A stretch of 64,000 nt of DNA, taken from NCBI RefSeq assembly GCF_000007825.1, contig NC_004722.1, forward strand, positions 2,086,501-2,150,500. Reading direction: 5' to 3'. The stretch is from Bacillus cereus ATCC 14579 (GTDB lineage: Bacteria; Bacillota; Bacilli; Bacillales; Bacillaceae_G). The position numbers and the translations under genes are program-made. Shown in pieces: positions 7,347 to 16,662 of this stretch (position 1 is its first letter; every line of letters begins with the position of its first letter). Below the pieces are notes generated by a model. That model was not told the origin of the DNA, did no database searches, and was given only the letters and a program-made list of their open reading frames with translations.

Positions 7347-7994
7347 ATGACAAAACAAGAAAAAATTCAAAAAACAATTACTTTTGTAAAACATATTTTA
7401 GAAAAAGATGCGAGTGGGCATGATTGGTATCATATTGAACGTGTACATAAAATGGCGATTTCTTTATCTGAGCAAGAAGGTGGAAATCGTTTTATAATTG
7501 AAATGGCAGCATTACTTCACGATGTGGCAGATGAAAAGCTAAATGAAAGTGAAGAAGCAGGAATGAAAAAAGTTTCTGATTGGTTAGAAGAGCTACGTGT
7601 TGAAGAAGAGGAAAGTAAACATATTCTTCATATCATCGCCAATATGTCTTATAAAGGTGGCCATGGCGGCACAGTAGAGTCACTTGAAGGGAAAATTGTT
7701 CAAGATGCGGATCGTTTAGATGCTCTTGGTGCAATAGGAATTGCTCGTACATTTGCATATGGCGGGGCGAAAGGGAGATTAATGTATGACCCAACTATTC
7801 CACCGCGTGAAGAAATGACGAAAGAAGAGTATAGAAAAAATAATGATCCATCTTTAAATCATTTTTATGAAAAACTTTTGAAATTAAAAGATTTAATGAA
7901 TACGAATGCAGCAAAACAAGAGGCTGAAATTCGTCATCTTTATATGGAACAGTTTATTGAACAATTTATGAAAGAGTGGAATGCACAAATATGA
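7347..7994 (+). CDS. HD-domain phosphohydrolase (YpgQ-like)
   Basis: 215 residues with a full HD signature: HDWYHIERVHKMA (first His), AALLHDVAD (His-Asp), IVQDADRLDALGAIGIAR (final Asp). These place four metal ligands as in the metal-dependent HD hydrolases YpgQ/YedJ, which act on nucleoside or dinucleotide phosphates. Its stop overlaps the ATG of the downstream yfmR gene (ATGA), so the two are translationally coupled. Substrate cannot be assigned from sequence. It marks the start of the backbone segment syntenic with the B. subtilis ypg/yph region. Confidence 0.85.
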   Translation: MTKQEKIQKTITFVKHILEKDASGHDWYHIERVHKMAISLSEQEGGNRFIIEMAALLHDVADEKLNESEEAGMKKVSDWLEELRVEEEESKHILHIIANMSYKGGHGGTVESLEGKIVQDADRLDALGAIGIARTFAYGGAKGRLMYDPTIPPREEMTKEEYRKNNDPSLNHFYEKLLKLKDLMNTNAAKQEAEIRHLYMEQFIEQFMKEWNAQI

Positions 7995-9886
7995 AAATGT
8001 TAACTGTGGAGAACTTATCAAAATCATATGGAGAAAAGCCGTTATTTGATGGATTATCATGTAGTATTACAGAAGGACAACGTGTCGGAATTATTGGTGT
8101 AAACGGAACAGGTAAATCGACATTATTAAAAATTATTGCGGGATTAGAAACTCCTGATACAGGTGATATGACGCATTCACGAGGGTATACAATTAGTTAT
8201 TTATCACAGCAACCAGAGTTTGATGAAAAACTGACAGTATTAGAGCAAGTGTTCCATGGTGATACACCTTTAATTCGTCTTCTTCGTGATTATGAAAAAG
8301 CACTATTAAATATTGAAAAAGATCCAAGTAATGAAAAAGTGCAGGAACAATTATTTGCAGTGCAGCAACGTATGGATGCAATGAGTGCATGGGAAGCAAA
8401 TGCAAATGCGAAATCTCTTTTAACGAAATTAGGAATTACGGACTTCACTGCAATTGTTGGGAATTTATCTGGTGGACAGAAAAAACGTATCGCAATGGCA
8501 CAATGTTTTATTGAAACACCGGATTTATTAATTTTAGACGAGCCTACGAACCATCTTGACCACGAGACAGTTGAATGGTTAGAAGAATATTTAGCGAGAT
8601 ATACAGGTTCGGTATTACTTGTAACCCATGATCGTTATTTCTTAGATCGTGTGACGAATCGTATTTTTGAATTAGATAATGGTAAACTATATAGCTACGA
8701 AGGAAACTATAGTACATTTTTAGAAGCGAAAGCACTTCGTGAAGAGCAAGAATTGGCACAAGAATCGAAACGCCAAAATTTATATCGTCGTGAACTTGCT
8801 TGGATTCGTCGTGGTGCAAAAGCCCGTTCTACGAAACAAAAGGCGCGTATTCAGCGTTTTGATGAGCTAAAGGCACAAGAAGGACCAGCTGCAAAACAGT
8901 CAGTTGATATTGCACTAAGCGGAAGTCGTCTAGGAAAGAAAGTACTTGAGTTAAAAGATGTAACGAAAAAATTTGGCGATAAGACGGTATTACATAATTT
9001 TAATCATATTGTGAAACCGGGTGATCGTATCGGAATTATTGGGGCGAATGGAAGTGGGAAATCTTCCCTATTAAATATGCTTGCAGGTAAGTTATCTCCT
9101 GATAGTGGTGAAGTGGAAGTAGGACAAACCGTAAAAGTTGCTTATTATACGCAAGAAAATGAAGAGATGAATTTAAATCAGCGTATGATTGAATACATTA
9201 AAGAGATTGCAGAAGTTATTCATACGACAGATGGAAAAGTAATTGGTGCATCTCAAATGTTAGAACGTTTCTTATTCCCGACGCATTCACATGGTACACC
9301 ACTTGGTAAACTATCTGGTGGTGAAAGAAGACGTTTATATTTATTACGTATTTTAATGGGAGAACCAAACGTACTTTTACTTGATGAACCTACGAACGAT
9401 CTAGATACACAAACATTAACAGTACTAGAAGATTATTTAGAAGATTTCCCAGGTGTCGTTTTAACTGTATCGCATGACCGTTACTTCTTAGATAAAGTAG
9501 TAGATGAACTGTTCATCTTTACTGGCGGAGGCGAAGTGCGTGAGTTTCTAGGTAGTTATACAGATTATTTAGAAATGGAAAAAACGAGAGAACTTATGGA
9601 GAAAGCGGAAGTTCAAAAAGAGAAAAAAGTTGTAGAAGAAGCTCCAAAACAACAACGTAAACGTAAACTTTCATACAATGAACAGCGTGAATGGGAAACG
9701 ATTGAAGATACAATTGCCGAACTTGAAGAGAAAATTGAGTCAATTGGAGAAGAACTTGCGAAAGTTGGATCTGACTTCACAAAGGCACAAGAATTATCTG
9801 AAGCACAGCAGAAAACAGAAGAAGAGCTAGAAAAAAAGATGGAAAGATGGAGTGAACTATCAGACATCGTTGAAGGATTAAAATAA
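7991..9886 (+). CDS. yfmR: ABC-F ribosome-associated ATPase, YfmR/Uup type
   Basis: 631 residues with two ATP-binding cassettes and no membrane segment. NBD1 has Walker A GVNGTGKST and signature LSGGQKKRIA, Walker B LLILDEPTNHLD. NBD2 has GANGSGKSS, LSGGERRRLYLL and LLLDEPTNDLD. A charged P-site linker separates them (RRELAWIRRGAKARSTKQKA), and a C-terminal coiled coil (residues ~560-631, EREWETIEDTIAELEEKIE-like) is typical of Uup/YfmR. Such proteins bind the ribosomal E site and rescue stalls, in B. subtilis overlapping with EF-P at polyproline. The ATG at 7991 overlaps the preceding stop; the frame back to 7976 is just an upstream extension, and the ATG at 7997 is an alternative. Confidence 0.9.
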   Translation: MKMLTVENLSKSYGEKPLFDGLSCSITEGQRVGIIGVNGTGKSTLLKIIAGLETPDTGDMTHSRGYTISYLSQQPEFDEKLTVLEQVFHGDTPLIRLLRDYEKALLNIEKDPSNEKVQEQLFAVQQRMDAMSAWEANANAKSLLTKLGITDFTAIVGNLSGGQKKRIAMAQCFIETPDLLILDEPTNHLDHETVEWLEEYLARYTGSVLLVTHDRYFLDRVTNRIFELDNGKLYSYEGNYSTFLEAKALREEQELAQESKRQNLYRRELAWIRRGAKARSTKQKARIQRFDELKAQEGPAAKQSVDIALSGSRLGKKVLELKDVTKKFGDKTVLHNFNHIVKPGDRIGIIGANGSGKSSLLNMLAGKLSPDSGEVEVGQTVKVAYYTQENEEMNLNQRMIEYIKEIAEVIHTTDGKVIGASQMLERFLFPTHSHGTPLGKLSGGERRRLYLLRILMGEPNVLLLDEPTNDLDTQTLTVLEDYLEDFPGVVLTVSHDRYFLDKVVDELFIFTGGGEVREFLGSYTDYLEMEKTRELMEKAEVQKEKKVVEEAPKQQRKRKLSYNEQREWETIEDTIAELEEKIESIGEELAKVGSDFTKAQELSEAQQKTEEELEKKMERWSELSDIVEGLK

Positions 9887-9961
9887 AAACAAGCTGCATA
9901 TATTGAAAAGTAAAGAGAAAAACTTTACACTATTGGTAGAACCTATTTTAGGAGGGAAAAA

Positions 9962-10693
9962 ATGAGAACATCTAATCCAATGTTGAAAAAAGAGGCATTC
10001 CGTAAAGAGGGAGCAAGTGCTTCTGCGATGACGATTGGCGGAACAGTAGGCAAAACGTTCATTATGCTTATCTTGCTACTTGCAACGTCTGTCTATTCAT
10101 ACATACAGATGATGCAGGGGACGATGAAGATGCCAGTATTAATTGGTGCTTTAATCGTTGCGGCAATCATCGCATTTGCGTCTATGTTCTTCCCGCGTAT
10201 TTCACCTTTTGGTGCACCAATCTATGCAGCGGTAGAAGGGGTTGTGTTAGGAAGTATTTCAGCAGTTTATACAATGAAATTTGGCGATTCTATCGTTTTA
10301 AATGCTGTATTACTAACAATCTCAATTCTATTTGCAATGTTAGTGTTATATGCAACACGCGTAGTAAAAGTAACGGATAAATTCCGTACAGGCGTGATGG
10401 CAGCAACACTTGGAATTATGGTTATGTATTTAGTCGTATTTCTACTAAATATGTTTGGTGTAACTGTTCCATACATTCACCAAGGTGGTACAATCGGTAT
10501 TATTATTAGTGCAGTTGTTATTGTAGTTGCTGCATTAAACTTATTACTAGATTTCGATTTAATCGAAAATGGTGTACGTAGTCAAGCTCCGAAATATATG
10601 GAGTGGTATACTGCGATGGGATTAATGCTTACATTAGTATGGTTATACTTAGAAATTCTTCGTTTCGTTTCGTACTTTACGAAAAATGACTAA
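9962..10693 (+). CDS. Bax inhibitor-1/YccA family membrane protein
   Basis: 243 residues with seven predicted membrane helices after a polar N-terminus (FIMLILLLATSVYSYI, LIGALIVAAIIAFASMFF, APIYAAVEGVVLGSISAVY and so on) and the family-type C-terminal region WYTAMGLMLTLVWLYLEILR. BI-1/YccA proteins are membrane proteins with calcium-leak or protease-interacting activity in characterised members; the function of this Bacillus branch is unknown. TTTTAGGAGGGAAAAA precedes the ATG. It is monocistronic with a strong terminator. Confidence 0.85.
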   Translation: MRTSNPMLKKEAFRKEGASASAMTIGGTVGKTFIMLILLLATSVYSYIQMMQGTMKMPVLIGALIVAAIIAFASMFFPRISPFGAPIYAAVEGVVLGSISAVYTMKFGDSIVLNAVLLTISILFAMLVLYATRVVKVTDKFRTGVMAATLGIMVMYLVVFLLNMFGVTVPYIHQGGTIGIIISAVVIVVAALNLLLDFDLIENGVRSQAPKYMEWYTAMGLMLTLVWLYLEILRFVSYFTKND

Positions 10694-10696
10694 TAA

Positions 10697-10731
10697 AAAA
10701 ATCCTGCATGAAAAATGCAGGATTTTTTTAT
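10697..10731 (+). terminator. Terminator of the BI-1 family gene
   Basis: AAATCCTGCAT and ATGCAGGATTT form a perfect stem around GAAAA, followed by T residues. Confidence 0.9.
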
Positions 10732-10798
10732 TTTCAAAGATATATTGAATGTATGGTATAATATGGATGATAGCAACTTGAAGTGAAGGAGATGGAAT

Positions 10799-11053
10799 AT
10801 GATGAAAGAGAAGAAGGGGATTATGAAAAAACTATTTTCTAAAAGTTTTTTCATAGAACTAGATGAAGCTTTAACGTATCCATCATCAAAAGTTATTACT
10901 TCAGCGATTGAAGGATATGCAACTGAATGCAATGAAAGACTAAAATTTGAGAGTAAAGTTAAACCGATTACTTTCTACTTAGAAAATGCAATGTACCGTG
11001 CTGAAATAAAGATGGCTCGCGGAGGATATTACATATCTTGTACTGAAGTGTAA
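10799..11053 (+). CDS. DUF4318-type small protein
   Basis: 84 residues, soluble, with a mixed alpha/beta pattern: a basic N-terminus (MMKEKKGIMKKLFSKSF), a helix (FIELDEALTYPSSKVITSAI) and strands KPITFYLENAMYRAEIKMA and GGYYISCTEV. The layout matches DUF4318 proteins of the B. cereus group; no biochemical role is known. GAAGGAGATGG precedes the ATG and TATAAT (10757-10762) is a good -10. It stands alone between two terminators. Confidence 0.65.
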   Translation: MMKEKKGIMKKLFSKSFFIELDEALTYPSSKVITSAIEGYATECNERLKFESKVKPITFYLENAMYRAEIKMARGGYYISCTEV

Positions 11054-11061
11054 TAAATTTT

Positions 11062-11101
11062 GAAACCATACATGTTTGAACTATGTATGGTTTCTTTTTT
11101 T
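11062..11101 (+). terminator. Terminator of the DUF4318 gene
   Basis: GAAACCATACAT and ATGTATGGTTTC flank a short loop and are followed by TTTTTTT. Confidence 0.9.
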
Positions 11102-11214
11102 GTTTTGTAAGGTCTAAAATAATACTTTTTACTTACGGATATATCATTTTGTGCTTTTTACCATTCAAACATTTCTCCTTACAATGAAGAAAAACATGTG
11201 AGGTGGTATAACTT

Positions 11215-11550
11215 ATGATGAATCGAGTTGTATTAATCGGTAGATTGACAAAGGAGCCAGAATTATACTACACAAAACAAGGCGTCGCTTATGCACGAAT
11301 ATGTGTTGCGGTGAATAGAGGATTTCGAAATAGTTTAGGTGAACAACAAGTCGATTTTATTAATTGTGTCGTTTGGCGCAAATCGGCTGAGAATGTAACT
11401 GAATATTGTAAGAAGGGGTCGCTCGTTGGGATTACAGGGCGTATTCAGACTAGTAATTACGATGATGAACAAGGCAAGAGAATATATAGAACTGAAGTTG
11501 TGATTGAGAGTATTACCTTTTTGGAGAGAAGGCGGGAGGGGGCATTGTAA
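11215..11550 (+). CDS. ssbB: Single-stranded DNA-binding protein, short SsbB type
   Basis: 111 residues, a single OB fold: MNRVVLIGRLTKEPELYYT, VDFINCVVWRKSAENVTEYC, KKGSLVGITGRIQTSNYDD and a strand VVIESITFLE. It lacks the Gly/Pro-rich linker and acidic DDDIPF tail of SsbA, as expected for SsbB (YwpH), the competence-induced SSB that protects incoming single strands in B. subtilis. GAGGTGG lies upstream of the ATG. An AT-box with the sequence AAAATAATACTTTTT (11116-11130) is similar to one half of a ComK site; a second half at the right spacing is not evident. The next 248 bases to the following gene hold nothing recognisable. Confidence 0.85.
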   Translation: MMNRVVLIGRLTKEPELYYTKQGVAYARICVAVNRGFRNSLGEQQVDFINCVVWRKSAENVTEYCKKGSLVGITGRIQTSNYDDEQGKRIYRTEVVIESITFLERRREGAL

Positions 11551-11798
11551 TAAAAGGTGATTTTAAGTAATAGCTTCGGAAAAAATTGTGGAAAGTATTT
11601 TAATAAACTTAATGGATAAAAAATAAAAATCATCGGAAACGAAAGCTTTTAAAATCCCGTTCCTAATTTAAAATATAAAAAGAATGAAATAGTATGGTAG
11701 CGGGAAGAAAGTAGTAAAATTAAGCATCCGAGTAGGAGTATAGAGTGATAACATGTTACAATACAGCTAAGAACATGCAATAAAGGAGAGTTTTTTAC

Positions 11799-12926
11799 GT
11801 GAAGATTAAAGCAATTGAACCGACGCCAAGTCCAAATACAATGAAAGTTATTTTGAATGAAGTATTACCATCAGGAGCACGTAATAATTATACAAATGAA
11901 AATAAAGAACAAGCACCAATGCAAGTGCAAGAAATTTTGAAAATTGAAGGTATTAAAGGTGTATATCATGTAGCCGACTTTTTAGCAGTGGAGCGAAATG
12001 CGAAGTATGACTGGAAAGTTTTATTACAACAAGTTCGTGCTGTTTTCGGCGAAGAAGTATTGGAAGAAAGTGAAGAACAACAACTTGCTCATTTTGGAGA
12101 AGTGAAAGTGTTTGTTCAAATGTTCTTTACAATTCCAATGCAAGTAAAGTTAACAGATGGAACGACGGAAGAACGTGTTGGTTTACCAGATCGTTTTAAA
12201 GAATCAATTATGAAAGTGCAAATGTCTGCACCAAACGTTGTAAAAGAGCGTAAATGGGTAGAACAAAGTACACGTTACGGTAATTTTGAAGAAATTGGGA
12301 AAGAAGTAGTGGAAGAGATTGTTGCTGCTTATTCAGAAGAACGTGTAAATGAAACGGTTAAAGAATTATTAAATCAAGCGGGTGCTGTTGAAGTAACGAT
12401 TCAAAAGCGTGAGCCATATAAAGTAACAGAAGAGATGATGAAAGATTCTGACTGGAAAAACCGTTTTGCAGCATTAGAACAAATGGATCCTACTGAAGAA
12501 GATATTCCAGTGTTGAAGATGGCGTTAGATGATGAAAAAGTTTCAATACGCCGCTTAGCAACAGCGTATTTAGGTATGGTAAAAGGTGATGAAGTATTAC
12601 CGTTATTATATAAAGCGTTGTTAGATCGCTCTGTAAGTGTTCGCCGTACTGCAGGAGATTGTTTATCAGATGTAGGTGATCCGGCAGCGATGTTCGTTAT
12701 GATTAAATCTCTGAAAGATCCAAGTAAATTAGTACGCTGGCGTGCAGCGATGTTCTTATTTGAACTTGGAGATGAAAGTGCGATTCCAGCATTAAAAGCA
12801 GCGCAAGATGATCCAGAGTTTGAAGTAGCGATGCAAGCACGTCTAGCATTAGAGCGTATTGAAGGCGGAGAAGAAGCAAAAGGTTCTGTATGGAAACAAA
12901 TGACGGAGTCACGTAAAGGGGAATAA
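11799..12926 (+). CDS. CvfC-like conserved virulence factor (Nfu N-domain plus HEAT repeats)
   Basis: 375 residues. Residues 1-90 (KIKAIEPTPSPNTMKVILNE, KGVYHVADFLAVERN, WKVLLQQVRAVFGE) form the scaffold NifU/Nfu N-terminal domain. Residues ~215-360 contain short PBS/HEAT-like helical repeats (LKMALDDEKVSIRRLATAYLG, LYKALLDRSVSVRRTAGDCL in shorter units, SLKDPSKLVRWRAAMFLFEL). This is the layout of staphylococcal conserved virulence factor C and its Bacillus orthologue (YpgR as I recall). GTG start with AAAGGAGAG upstream. It is followed after 3 bases by the thiol protein gene, so they are co-transcribed. A redox or Fe-S link is suggested by the domains and the neighbours; no activity is established. 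Confidence 0.75.
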   Translation: MKIKAIEPTPSPNTMKVILNEVLPSGARNNYTNENKEQAPMQVQEILKIEGIKGVYHVADFLAVERNAKYDWKVLLQQVRAVFGEEVLEESEEQQLAHFGEVKVFVQMFFTIPMQVKLTDGTTEERVGLPDRFKESIMKVQMSAPNVVKERKWVEQSTRYGNFEEIGKEVVEEIVAAYSEERVNETVKELLNQAGAVEVTIQKREPYKVTEEMMKDSDWKNRFAALEQMDPTEEDIPVLKMALDDEKVSIRRLATAYLGMVKGDEVLPLLYKALLDRSVSVRRTAGDCLSDVGDPAAMFVMIKSLKDPSKLVRWRAAMFLFELGDESAIPALKAAQDDPEFEVAMQARLALERIEGGEEAKGSVWKQMTESRKGE

Positions 12927-12929
12927 TGT

Positions 12930-13313
12930 ATGATTGTTTTCTATGATAGTTGGTGTCCGATGTGTACGGCCGTTGCAGAACATACGAAAAAATTAGATAA
13001 AAAGGGTAAGATGAAATTTGTTTCATTTCGAAATGAAGATGTAGTTGAGAAGTATGAGCTTTCTCAAGAACTACAAAGTAAGATGGAACAAAGACTGTAT
13101 ATTTTTAAAAATAATAAGTGGTATGACGGTATTCAGAGCATAGATGTATTAGCAAAGGCCGTTCCATCTTATTGGTTTGCAGTTCCTTTTATAAAGCTAT
13201 CTATCGTACTTGGTTTTGGAAGTAAAGTATACGATTATATCGCTAATAATAGAAAACTTGTTCCAGTGGGACATTGCCGTGGTGGGGTTTGTGAAATCCC
13301 TACAAAAAAATGA
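12930..13313 (+). CDS. DUF393 (DCC family) thiol-disulfide oxidoreductase-like protein
   Basis: 127 residues. It begins MIVFYDSWCPMCTAV, the DxxCxxC motif that names the DCC family, on a thioredoxin-like fold. RLYIFKNNKWYDGIQSIDVLAKA and a C-terminal amphipathic segment (WFAVPFIKLSIVLGFGSKVYDYI) are typical of the group. A second Cys pair near the end (GHCRGGVCEI) is unusual and could be an extra redox or metal site. It lies 3 bases after the CvfC-like gene and 83 bases before a bacilliredoxin, so three consecutive genes point to thiol chemistry. Confidence 0.75.
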   Translation: MIVFYDSWCPMCTAVAEHTKKLDKKGKMKFVSFRNEDVVEKYELSQELQSKMEQRLYIFKNNKWYDGIQSIDVLAKAVPSYWFAVPFIKLSIVLGFGSKVYDYIANNRKLVPVGHCRGGVCEIPTKK

Positions 13314-13396
13314 AATCATCGTTATCTTTCTTTTGCACCTATTAATAGAGCGTGATATGATGAATTTGGAATGAAAGTTGAAGGAGAGATTACAAG

Positions 13397-13831
13397 ATGT
13401 CAAATGCTTATGAAGAATACATGCGCCAAATGGTAATCCCAATGCGCCAAGAGTTAGTGCGTTCTGGGTTTGAAGAGTTAACTACAGAAGAAGCTGTAAC
13501 AGAATTTATGGAAAATACATCAGGTACAACTTTAGTAGTTGTAAACTCTGTTTGTGGTTGTGCAGCTGGTTTAGCACGTCCATCAGCAGGTCAAGCGGTT
13601 GTTCGTGCTGAAAAACAACCTGATCATCTTGTAACTGTATTCGCAGGTCAAGATAAAGATGCTACTGCAAAAATGCGTGAATACTTCGGAGAAATTCCTC
13701 CATCTTCACCATCTATGGCATTATTAAAAGGAAAAGAAGTTGTTCACTTCATTCACCGTCATGAAATTGAAGGTGCAACTATGGACGAAATTATTACGAA
13801 CTTAGAACAAGCTTTCGAAAAGAATTGCTAA
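13397..13831 (+). CDS. brxA: Bacilliredoxin BrxA/BrxB (YphP/YqiW family)
   Basis: 144 residues with the diagnostic CGC active site in VVNSVCGCAAGLARPSA. YphP/YqiW proteins remove bacillithiol from S-bacillithiolated proteins such as OhrR and MetE after oxidative stress. The length and the C-terminal MALLKGKEVVHFIHRHEIEG segment match the family along its full length. The surrounding ypg/ypi gene order favours the YphP (BrxA) orthologue over YqiW. GAAGGAGAG precedes the ATG. It is followed closely by the methyltransferase gene. Confidence 0.9.
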   Translation: MSNAYEEYMRQMVIPMRQELVRSGFEELTTEEAVTEFMENTSGTTLVVVNSVCGCAAGLARPSAGQAVVRAEKQPDHLVTVFAGQDKDATAKMREYFGEIPPSSPSMALLKGKEVVHFIHRHEIEGATMDEIITNLEQAFEKNC

Positions 13832-13880
13832 AGAAGGGGGAGAGTAAATCTCCCTCTTTTCTTTATATAGAGGTGAAACA

Positions 13881-14657
13881 ATGATCGTAACAACAGCAGG
13901 AAGAACGAACAAAGAAATGACAGATTATGCAAACGAGGTAGCAGCAGAATTAAATGCTTCTTTCGTTAAACGTAATGACATACCAGTACATAAGCTACAT
14001 GAGCAGTATGAACAAGATGTGCTTGTCGTAGGGAAGAACCGATTAGCTATTTATCCAAAAGGTACGGAAGAATCGTTTTTCTTTCATCCGAACTCAGCGA
14101 TGTTTCGTGTGAAAAGGTTAATGCGTGGAGAACACGATCCGTTTGTACAAGCCACGCAATTAGAGAGAGGAATGACAGTGTTAGATTGTACGCTCGGGAT
14201 GGCATCAGATAGTATTGTAGCTAGTTATGTTGTTGGGGAAAGCGGAAAAGTAACAGGACTTGAAGGCAATGAGTATATGGCTTATATTATGGAAAATGGT
14301 TTGAAAACATGGTCTTCATCCGTTTCTGAAATTGATGAAGCAATGCAAAGAATCCAAGTAAAGCAAACGGAGCATTTTTCATTTTTAGCGCAATGTGAAG
14401 ACAATAGTTACGATGTCGTTTACCTTGATCCGATGTTTGAAGAAACTGTCATAGAATCCGATGGAATTAAAGGATTAAAACACTTCGCTTTGTATCATGA
14501 TATTACTGACGAAACAATTGCGGAGGCAAAACGAGTGGCGAGAAAACGTGTCGTTTTAAAAGATCATTTTCGTAGTTCTAGATTTGAAAAACACAATTTT
14601 TATGTATACAAAAGAAAAAGTGCTAAGTTTCACTTTGGTGTAATTGACCCTTGCTAA
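13881..14657 (+). CDS. SAM-dependent methyltransferase, YpiP-like (RsmJ-related)
   Basis: 258 residues. A Rossmann methyltransferase core is visible at residues ~105-200: MTVLDCTLGMASDSIVASYV (SAM-binding motif I), VTGLEGNEYMAYIM (acidic end of strand 2) and DVVYLDPMFEE, a DPM-F variant of the DPPY-type catalytic loop. This combination resembles the RsmJ/DUF548 family, whose E. coli member methylates G1516 of 16S rRNA. The B. subtilis equivalent YpiP lies in the same neighbourhood. Target unproven. The last codons overlap the promoter of the argS T-box transcript. Confidence 0.75.
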   Translation: MIVTTAGRTNKEMTDYANEVAAELNASFVKRNDIPVHKLHEQYEQDVLVVGKNRLAIYPKGTEESFFFHPNSAMFRVKRLMRGEHDPFVQATQLERGMTVLDCTLGMASDSIVASYVVGESGKVTGLEGNEYMAYIMENGLKTWSSSVSEIDEAMQRIQVKQTEHFSFLAQCEDNSYDVVYLDPMFEETVIESDGIKGLKHFALYHDITDETIAEAKRVARKRVVLKDHFRSSRFEKHNFYVYKRKSAKFHFGVIDPC

Positions 14658-14678
14658 TTGTTTGAAAAGATGTATAAT
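14651..14678 (+). promoter_or_regulatory. Sigma-A promoter of the argS T-box transcript
   Basis: TTGCTA (14651-14656), 16-base spacer and TATAAT (14673-14678); the -35 overlaps the end of the YpiP-like gene. Confidence 0.6.
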
Positions 14679-14704
14679 AAGCAATAATTAATTAAATATA
14701 CTGT

Positions 14705-14930
14705 CTGTGATGAAGAGAGTAGTCTTTTTTAGAAGGAAAGCGAGCTAGGGATGGTGTGAGCCTAGTACGGAAGAAAAAGATGAAGCGCACTTCGGAGATG
14801 CTTCTTGAACGAATAGTAGAGAAAGCCGAGGCCCCCTGTCCTCGTTATAAACGGGAAAGTGGTTCGTAACGAACAACAAGGGTGGTACCACGGGTTAAAA
14901 CTCGTCTCTTTTTTAGAGACGAGTTTTTTG
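14705..14930 (+). ncRNA. T-box leader, specifier CGC (Arg)
   Basis: Stem I starts at GATGAAGAGAGTAGT and its distal loop contains GGATGGTGTGAGCC. The 3' side of the specifier bulge reads GAAG-CGC-A-CTTC with CGC at 14786-14788; CTTC pairs with GAAG of the lower helix, so the read codon is arginine. The T-box AAGGGTGGTACCACGGG lies at 14878-14894. The terminator has arms CTCGTCTC (14901-14908) and GAGACGAG (14916-14923) plus TTTTTT. Uncharged tRNA(Arg) would stabilise the antiterminator. All elements look intact although the gene below is broken. Confidence 0.9.
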
Positions 14931-14957
14931 TGTTTTAAAAAATAAGGAGGTTGTATC

Positions 14958-16647
14958 ATGGATTATAAAATGCAGTTTGCGGAAAGTTTATCTAATATTT
15001 TCACGAATGAATTAACGCAAAAACAAATTTTAGATTTAATTGAAACACCGAAACAAGATGAATTTGGAGATGCAGCGTTCCCATGCTTTTCATTAGCGAA
15101 GCAATATAAAAAAGCACCAGCTCTTATCGCAAAGGAAGTTGCTGAGAAATTCAATGATCCGTTTTTTACGAAAGTAGAAGCCGTTGGTCCTTATGTAAAT
15201 GTATTTTTCAATCGTGAAACTGTAAGTGATGCAGTATTAAAAACAGTTTTAGCGGAGAAAGAAGAGTTCGGTCAAAACCACTTTGGCTGTGAAAAAACAG
15301 TAGTAATTGATTATTCCTCTCCTAATATCGCGAAACCTTTTTCGATGGGGCATTTACGTTCTACAATGATAGGAAATTCGCTGAAACATATCGCTGAAAA
15401 ATGTGGCTATGAAGTTGTAGGGATTAATTATATAGGAGATTGGGGAACACAGTTTGGAAAGTTAATTACGGCTTATAAAAAATGGGGAAATGAAGCAGTT
15501 GTTAAAGAAGATCCAATACGTGAGCTATTTAAGTTATATGTCCAATTCCATGAAGAGGTAAAAGACGACGAAGAACTATAAGAAGAAGGACGTGCTTGGT
15601 TTAAGAAACTACAAGAAGGTGATGAAGAAGCGGCACAACTTTGGAATTGGTTCCGTCATGAGTCCCTTAAAGAATTTTCTCGCATTTATGAACTTCTCGG
15701 CGTAGAATTTACTAATTTTCAGGGAGAAGCATTTTATAATAATTTAATGGAAGATTTTATTGGGATTTTAGAAGAACATGAGTTGCTTGAAGAATCAGAA
15801 GGTGCATTAGTCGTTAATTTAGAAGAAGAAGGAATGCCGCCTTGCTTAATTAGAAAATCAGATGGTGCGACGATTTATGCAACGCGTGACTTAACGGCAG
15901 CTTTATATCGTCAAAACACTTATGGGTTTGATAAAGCGCTATATGTTGTTGGTCCAGAACAAAGCTTACATTTCAATCAATTTTTCACCGTATTAAAAAA
16001 ACTTGGCTATACTTGGGTTGATGGTATGGAACACGTACCGTTTGGCTTCATTTTAAAAGATGGTAAGAAAATGTCGACACGTAAAGGAAGAGTTATTTTA
16101 CTTGAAGAAGTACTCGAAGAAGCAATCGAACTTGCAAAACAAAATATTGAAGAGAAAAATCCAAACTTAAAACAAAAAGAAGTAGTGGCAAAGCAAGTCG
16201 GTGTTGGTGCAGTCATCTTCCACGATTTAAAAAATGAGCGTATGCACAATATTGAATTCTCATTAGAAAACATGCTGAAATTTGAAGGAGAAACAGGCCC
16301 GTACGTACAGTACACACATGCACGTGCTTGTTCTATTTTAAGAAAAGAAAGTGTAGAATTTGAAACATGTACATTTGCTTTAAAAGACGATCATAGCTGG
16401 AGTGTCGTAAAATTACTAAATAAATTCCCGCAAATAATTGAAGCAGCTTTCAATAAAAATGAGCCATCGTTTTTTTCAAAATATATATTAGATGTAGCAC
16501 AATCATTCAATAAATATTCCGGTAATGTTCGTATATTAGAAGAGAGCAAAGAAAAAGCCAGCAGAATCGCATTGGTTTATGCTGTGACGGTTGTATTAAA
16601 AGAAGGATTACGTTTACTTGGGGGTGGAGGCACCTGAGGAGATGTAA
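14958..16647 (+). pseudogene. argS: Arginyl-tRNA synthetase, inactivated by a nonsense codon and a frameshift
   Basis: The frame encodes a class I ArgRS: N-terminal Add-1 domain (1-110), the HIGH-like SMGHLR after SSPNIAKPF, a KMSTRKG loop in the second half, and a DALR-type anticodon domain with TGPYVQYTHARACSIL. TAA at 15579-15581 (codon 208) replaces a sense codon in DDEEL-stop-EEGRAWFKKL; the same frame then runs on. Near the end, an extra G in the GGGGG run at 16620-16624 converts the expected LLGVEAPEEM-stop into LLGGGGT-stop. Two independent lesions argue for real decay, though both are single-base changes of a kind that sequencing errors could mimic. GGAGGTTGTATC before the ATG and the T-box upstream remain good. 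A functional argS must be elsewhere if this is correct. Confidence 0.85.
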
Positions 16648-16662
16648 CATAGTAGTAACCTG

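Noticed and set aside
6748..7350. Long plus-strand frames opposite the YppG-like gene
   Set aside because: Repetitive Leu/Trp/Val-rich translation is the antisense shadow of the 45-base repeat array.
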